From assembly GCA_002422725.1 (NCBI GenBank), contig DITE01000109.1, positions 42,647 to 90,578 of the forward strand: a stretch of DNA of 47,932 nucleotides. The letters run 5' to 3'. The stretch's first letter is position 1. Each line of letters starts with the position of its first letter. The stretch comes from Bacteroidales bacterium UBA6192. GTDB taxonomy: Bacteria > Bacteroidota > Bacteroidia > Bacteroidales > F082. Below the pieces are notes generated by a model. It was given only the letters and a program-made list of their open reading frames with translations, ran no database searches and had not been told where the DNA came from. A program made the translations under genes and the position numbers. Shown one piece after another: positions 44,337-47,932 of this stretch.

Positions 44337-44391
44337 TGAATGCACTTTGCATTCACCCTGCTGATTCGTTTCAGCAATTCCCCCTTTTTTT
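44337..44391 (+). terminator. Tandem hairpins and T-run between the HYC and receptor genes
   Basis: TGAATGC/GCATTCA (44337-44355, 5-nt loop) and TGCTGA/TCAGCA (44359-44376, 6-nt loop) are followed by a T-run near 44384-44391. The second stem is 8 nt from the T-run, so this may be a partial terminator or an RNA processing or stability element that sets the ratio of the two products. Confidence 0.35.
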
Positions 44392-44412
44392 ACTATTGTT
44401 AAAGCAAAAATC

Positions 44413-46626
44413 ATGAATAAAATCATCGTATACTGCATTTCCATCCTGGTATTAATTTCGATACAAACAAAAGGTCAACAGCAGATTAAAGGAACTGTAT
44501 TTGAATCTGTTGAAGAAAAAAACAAGCCCTTGCCCGGGGTGAATATTTATTGGTTAGGCACTCAAGCCGGAACAGTATCTGACGAAAACGGACAGTTTAA
44601 AATCCCTGTGAATAATAATTCACATGTATTGATATTCAGCTTTGTGGGTTACGAAAATGACAGCCTTCACATTCACAACAACAAAGAGACTGTGTCGCAT
44701 GTGTTAAAAACCAACCGAACCCTTGATGAATTTGAGGTGGTGCAAAGAGCAAAAACCTCTTATGTTTCACGTATGAGTACATTAAATTCGATAAACATAA
44801 CATCGGGCGAGCTGGTAAGGGCAGCATGCTGCAATCTGTCAGAAAGCTTCGAAACGAGTGCGAGTGTCGATGTTTCTTACAGTGATGCGGTTACGGGTGC
44901 AAAACAAATTGAATTGCTCGGACTGGCAGGAATCTATACCCAGATACTGGGCGAAAACATTCCGAACTTACGGGGATTGGCAAATTCATTCGGCTTGATG
45001 TATATTCCCGGTAGCTGGATGGAATCAATTCAGGTTTCCAAAGGATCATCCTCGGTTCTGAATGGGTTTGAATCCATAAGCGGACAGATTAATGTCGAAA
45101 TGAAAAAACCGGCAGAAAGCGAGAAGTTTTTCCTAAACCTCTATCAAAATCAGATGGGCAGGTCAGAAATTAACATCAACACAAAAGCCTCGCTGAGCCA
45201 GAAATTCAAAACCATGTTGCTGGCCCACTTCAGCAACCAATCGTCAAAGCACGACGGAAACCATGATGGATTTCTTGATGAGCCCCTTTATACCCAGTAT
45301 AACTTCTTCAACCGATGGGATTACAATACACCCCATTTCGAATTTCAGTTTGGTATAAAAGCCTTATACGAAAACCGTAGGAGTGGTCAGTTAAGTTTTC
45401 GTGCTGAATTGCCCCGCGACACCAGCAATGGTTTTGGTATTAAACTGAATACCAGACGATACGAAACATTTCTGAAAACCGGATATATATTTCTTTCACG
45501 GCCAGCAACAAGTCTGGGCATACAGCAACAACTTGTTTATCATGGTTTTGATTCGTATCTTGGATTAAACGACTACAAGGCAGAACAGTTTTCATATTAC
45601 TTGAATGCTTTGTTTCAATCCTATTTTGCCGACACAAGACATACCTATACGACCGGTTTTAGTTTGATCTATGACAAGTTTAACGAAAACCTCAACGATA
45701 GTCTTTACGACAGAGTTGAACGTGTGCCTGGGGCTTTTTTTCAATACACCTATAGCGATGGCACCAAGCTGAATGTGATTGCAGGACTAAGAGCTGATCA
45801 CCACAATGAGTTTGGCTTGTTTGTCACACCCCGGCTTCATTTGCGCTATAGTTTGAACCCGCATACCATTATCAGGATTTCTGCCGGTAAAGGATACCGG
45901 TCGGCCAATGTGCTGGCCGAGAATGTTTCCCTGCTGGCTTCCTCACGCCTGATTGTTTTCCGCGAAAATCCCCGGCTTGAAGAAGCATGGAACCTTGGCA
46001 TCAATCTGAGTAAGCATTTCGACATCAATAACCGCGAATTGACTCTCAGTGTGGATGCATATCGCACAGATTTTATCAATCAGGTTATTGTCGACCGCGA
46101 TACGGATATCAATCGTGTCTTGGTTTACAATCTCGATGGTCGCTCACGGGCCAATAGTTTTCAGGTTGAAGCCAATTACGAACTCATCAACGGTCTGAGT
46201 GCAACTGCTGCAGTGAGGTATAACGATGTGAAAATGACCTATGGGAATCAGTTGCTTGAGAAACCCTTGGTAAACAAATACAAAGGATTAATCAGTCTTT
46301 CGTATGTAACAAACCTGAAAAAGTGGCAGTTTGACTTAACAACACAATTCAACGGACAAACCCGTCTGCCATCAACAACTGAATTGCCCGAACAATATCG
46401 CCTATCCGAATATTCGCCCCGATATACCATTGTCAACGCTCAGGTTATCAAATATTTTCGCAAATGGAATGTTTATCTGGGAGCTGAAAACCTGACGAAT
46501 TTCAAACAACACCATCCCATAATAGCTGCCCACGATCCTTATGGCAAATATTTTGATTCTTCTATCGTTTGGGGGCCGGTTTATGGGATTAAAGTTTACA
46601 CAGGTTTAAGATATACCATTGAATAA
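44413..46626 (+). CDS. TonB-dependent receptor, probably copper/heavy-metal related
   Basis: This 737-residue outer-membrane receptor has a signal peptide (VYCISILVLISIQTKGQ) and a carboxypeptidase-like regulatory domain (KPLPGVNIYWLGTQAGTVSDENGQF ending near residue 100). A plug domain follows, and then a 22-strand-type barrel ending in GLRYTIE. The plug carries Cys139-Cys140 in AACCNLSESF, and continues with SYSDAVTGAKQIELLGL. This Cys-Cys plug motif is a feature I associate with receptors paired with HMA proteins. Substrate would be taken up with TonB energy. Neighbouring metal-binding genes suggest copper, but zinc or another metal complex is possible. Confidence 0.9.
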   Translation: MNKIIVYCISILVLISIQTKGQQQIKGTVFESVEEKNKPLPGVNIYWLGTQAGTVSDENGQFKIPVNNNSHVLIFSFVGYENDSLHIHNNKETVSHVLKTNRTLDEFEVVQRAKTSYVSRMSTLNSINITSGELVRAACCNLSESFETSASVDVSYSDAVTGAKQIELLGLAGIYTQILGENIPNLRGLANSFGLMYIPGSWMESIQVSKGSSSVLNGFESISGQINVEMKKPAESEKFFLNLYQNQMGRSEININTKASLSQKFKTMLLAHFSNQSSKHDGNHDGFLDEPLYTQYNFFNRWDYNTPHFEFQFGIKALYENRRSGQLSFRAELPRDTSNGFGIKLNTRRYETFLKTGYIFLSRPATSLGIQQQLVYHGFDSYLGLNDYKAEQFSYYLNALFQSYFADTRHTYTTGFSLIYDKFNENLNDSLYDRVERVPGAFFQYTYSDGTKLNVIAGLRADHHNEFGLFVTPRLHLRYSLNPHTIIRISAGKGYRSANVLAENVSLLASSRLIVFRENPRLEEAWNLGINLSKHFDINNRELTLSVDAYRTDFINQVIVDRDTDINRVLVYNLDGRSRANSFQVEANYELINGLSATAAVRYNDVKMTYGNQLLEKPLVNKYKGLISLSYVTNLKKWQFDLTTQFNGQTRLPSTTELPEQYRLSEYSPRYTIVNAQVIKYFRKWNVYLGAENLTNFKQHHPIIAAHDPYGKYFDSSIVWGPVYGIKVYTGLRYTIE

Positions 46627-46654
46627 CAACCCTTAACACAATAAATAAAGCATT

Positions 46655-47014
46655 ATGAAAATGAAAATTGTAATCTCCGGCCTTTTATTATCCCTGCTCC
46701 TTTCGGGAGTCTTGGTTTTTTCGCAGGAAAAGGCTAGCAAAACAGAAAAGGTAATTATTAAAACTTCGGCAGTTTGTCAACAGTGTAAGGATCGTCTTGA
46801 GAAGCATATTGCCTTTGAAAAAGGCGTCAGGGCAGTTAGCCTTGATCTTGAAACAAAGGAGTTGACTGTTGAATTCCGGACAGGCAAAAACACGAAGGAG
46901 GGATTAAAAAAGGCTGTTACCAAAGTTGGTTACGATGCCGACGAGTTGGAGGCCGATCCCAAAGCGTATGAAAAGTTACCGGCTTGTTGCAAAAAAGATG
47001 CACCCCCTCACTAA
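46655..47014 (+). CDS. Exported heavy-metal-associated (HMA) domain protein
   Basis: This 119-residue protein has a signal peptide (VISGLLLSLLLSGVLVFSQ) and one HMA domain with the metal-binding pair Cys41 and Cys44 (VCQQCKDRLEKHI). The rest of the domain fits the beta-alpha-beta fold (VRAVSLDLETKELTVEF, KKAVTKVGYDAD). A C-terminal Cys-Cys (111-112) follows in LPACCKKDAPPH. HMA domains bind monovalent copper or divalent zinc or cadmium. Being exported, it would handle metal in the periplasm rather than in the cytosol. It is 28 nt after the receptor gene and probably in the same transcript. Confidence 0.93.
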   Translation: MKMKIVISGLLLSLLLSGVLVFSQEKASKTEKVIIKTSAVCQQCKDRLEKHIAFEKGVRAVSLDLETKELTVEFRTGKNTKEGLKKAVTKVGYDADELEADPKAYEKLPACCKKDAPPH

Positions 47015-47121
47015 GTCAGTTAAAGGTTTTCGGGTGATTGCTTAGGCAAACCAAAGTTAAGCCTGACAGATTTGTTTGACTATTAAAAGTCGTGTGGGGT
47101 TCAGCGGGCTGATCAAATTGT

Positions 47122-47129
47122 TAACTTTG
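47122..47129 (+). promoter_or_regulatory. -7 promoter element for the SulP transporter
   Basis: TAACTTTG matches TAnnTTTG, 29 nt before the ATG at 47159. Confidence 0.55.
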
Positions 47130-47158
47130 CGGTCATTGTTAGAAGACCTTTCACTGAA

Positions 47159-47932
47159 ATGACAAAGCTATTATTCACTCGCATTTCGGATGTGTTTCAT
47201 CCGAAAATCTTTACCACGCTCAGAAATTATAACCGAAATACTTTTTTTTCGGATCTTATTGCTGGCATTATCGTTGGCATTGTTGCCCTTCCTCTTGCAA
47301 TTGCTTTTGGGATTGCTTCTGGTGTGTCTCCCGAAAAGGGGCTGATCACAGCTATCATAGGAGGCTTTCTGATCTCAGCACTTGGAGGAAGCCGGGTTCA
47401 GATAGGTGGCCCGACAGGTGCTTTCATCGTAATCGTTTACGGTATTGTTGAACAATTTGGTGTGGATGGACTGGTCATTGCAACCATCATGGCCGGATTC
47501 ATGCTGGTTGGTATGGGCCTGTTGCAGCTTGGGACAATCATTAAGTTTATGCCTTATCCGATAGTGGTCGGATTCACCAGCGGGATAGCCCTGGTTATCT
47601 TCTCCTCACAGATCAAAGATTTTCTTGGCTTGGAGGTGGCAGAGAAAGTTCCGGCCGATTTTGTTGAGAAATGGCAGTTTTATCTTCATCATTTCGATGC
47701 CATTAACTTTTATGCTCTGGCGATAGGGCTTTTCACCGTGCTTGTATCGGTTTTCTGGACTAAGCTGAACAAGAAAATCCCCGGAACCTTGATAGCCTTG
47801 CTGATTTCGACCATTGCCGTAAACATATTCAATCTGCCTGTTGAAACCATTGGCAGCCGCTTTGGCGAAATCCCTTCAACTATTCCTTTGCCCAATATTC
47901 CTTTCATTAATTTCGAAACCTTCAGGCTATTG
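47159..47932 (+). CDS. SulP family inorganic anion transporter, N-terminal part (cut by window end)
   Basis: The first 258 codons of a SulP/SLC26-type transporter are present, with no stop before the end of the window. The start MTKLLFTRISDVFHPKIF leads into FFSDLIAGIIVGIVALPLAIAFGIASG, the conserved first transmembrane block of SulP proteins, then GGSRVQIGGPTGAFIVIVYG and MPYPIVVGFTSGIALVIFSSQIKDFLG. The family moves sulfate, bicarbonate or other anions; the C-terminal STAS domain would lie beyond the window. It has its own promoter and is not clearly part of the metal module. Confidence 0.95.
   Translation, partial: MTKLLFTRISDVFHPKIFTTLRNYNRNTFFSDLIAGIIVGIVALPLAIAFGIASGVSPEKGLITAIIGGFLISALGGSRVQIGGPTGAFIVIVYGIVEQFGVDGLVIATIMAGFMLVGMGLLQLGTIIKFMPYPIVVGFTSGIALVIFSSQIKDFLGLEVAEKVPADFVEKWQFYLHHFDAINFYALAIGLFTVLVSVFWTKLNKKIPGTLIALLISTIAVNIFNLPVETIGSRFGEIPSTIPLPNIPFINFETFRLL

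Overview
The window reads as chromosomal DNA from a member of the phylum Bacteroidota, most likely a Bacteroidales/Marinilabiliales-type organism. The evidence is three secreted proteins with type IX secretion (T9SS) C-terminal sorting domains, gldF/gldG, a Bacteroidota-type alpha-2-macroglobulin, an HYC_CC_PP family protein beside a TonB-dependent receptor, and repeated promoter -7 elements of the form TAnnTTTG with few Shine-Dalgarno sequences. No phage, insertion sequence, CRISPR array or rRNA was seen. The content is mostly housekeeping and cell-envelope genes, with several odd features among them.

Layout. 1-6197: a 2006-residue alpha-2-macroglobulin-like protein (minus), divergent from a ComB-like phosphatase (6307-7026). 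7095-9830: a T9SS-secreted BNR-repeat protein. 10086-11949: a sodium:solute symporter overlapping tadA. 12118-12452: a non-coding RNA gene with its own promoter, hairpins closed by stable tetraloops, and a terminator; its family is not recognised. 12642-17386: dnaG (minus), a hypothetical protein, a PspC-domain protein, and aspS (minus). 17387-21596: two T9SS cargo genes (minus) flanked by small repeats. 21597-23323: a radical SAM protein overlapping a DUF6873/GME-fold-like protein (minus). 23426-25410: a lipoprotein/secreted protein pair and a second lipoprotein.

25437-28045: an MBOAT O-acyltransferase and an AlgJ/AlgX-like partner, probably acetylating a surface polysaccharide. 28112-31623: a secreted protein overlapping an 887-residue modular leucine-rich-repeat protein. 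31832-31915: tRNA-Leu(CAA), minus, divergent from leuS (32331-35507). The LeuRS carries an insertion of about 100 residues that resembles a PD-(D/E)xK nuclease fold. 35566-40034: a DUF3108 protein, gldF, gldG and a DUF4340 protein. 40035-41971: a lipoprotein and gdhA (minus). 42268-43687: a small membrane protein and a NarL-type regulator (minus) whose receiver domain lacks the phospho-acceptor aspartate.

43841-47014: a probable copper/heavy-metal module made of an HYC_CC_PP protein, a TonB receptor with a Cys-Cys plug motif, and an HMA protein. It is preceded by an 8-bp inverted repeat that overlaps the promoter. The window ends inside a SulP-family anion transporter.

The most unusual items are the nuclease-like insertion in LeuRS, the unclassified structured RNA, the modular LRR protein, the metal module with its candidate operator, and the degenerate response regulator. 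All functional calls come from reading the sequence and remembered family features; no database search was run.
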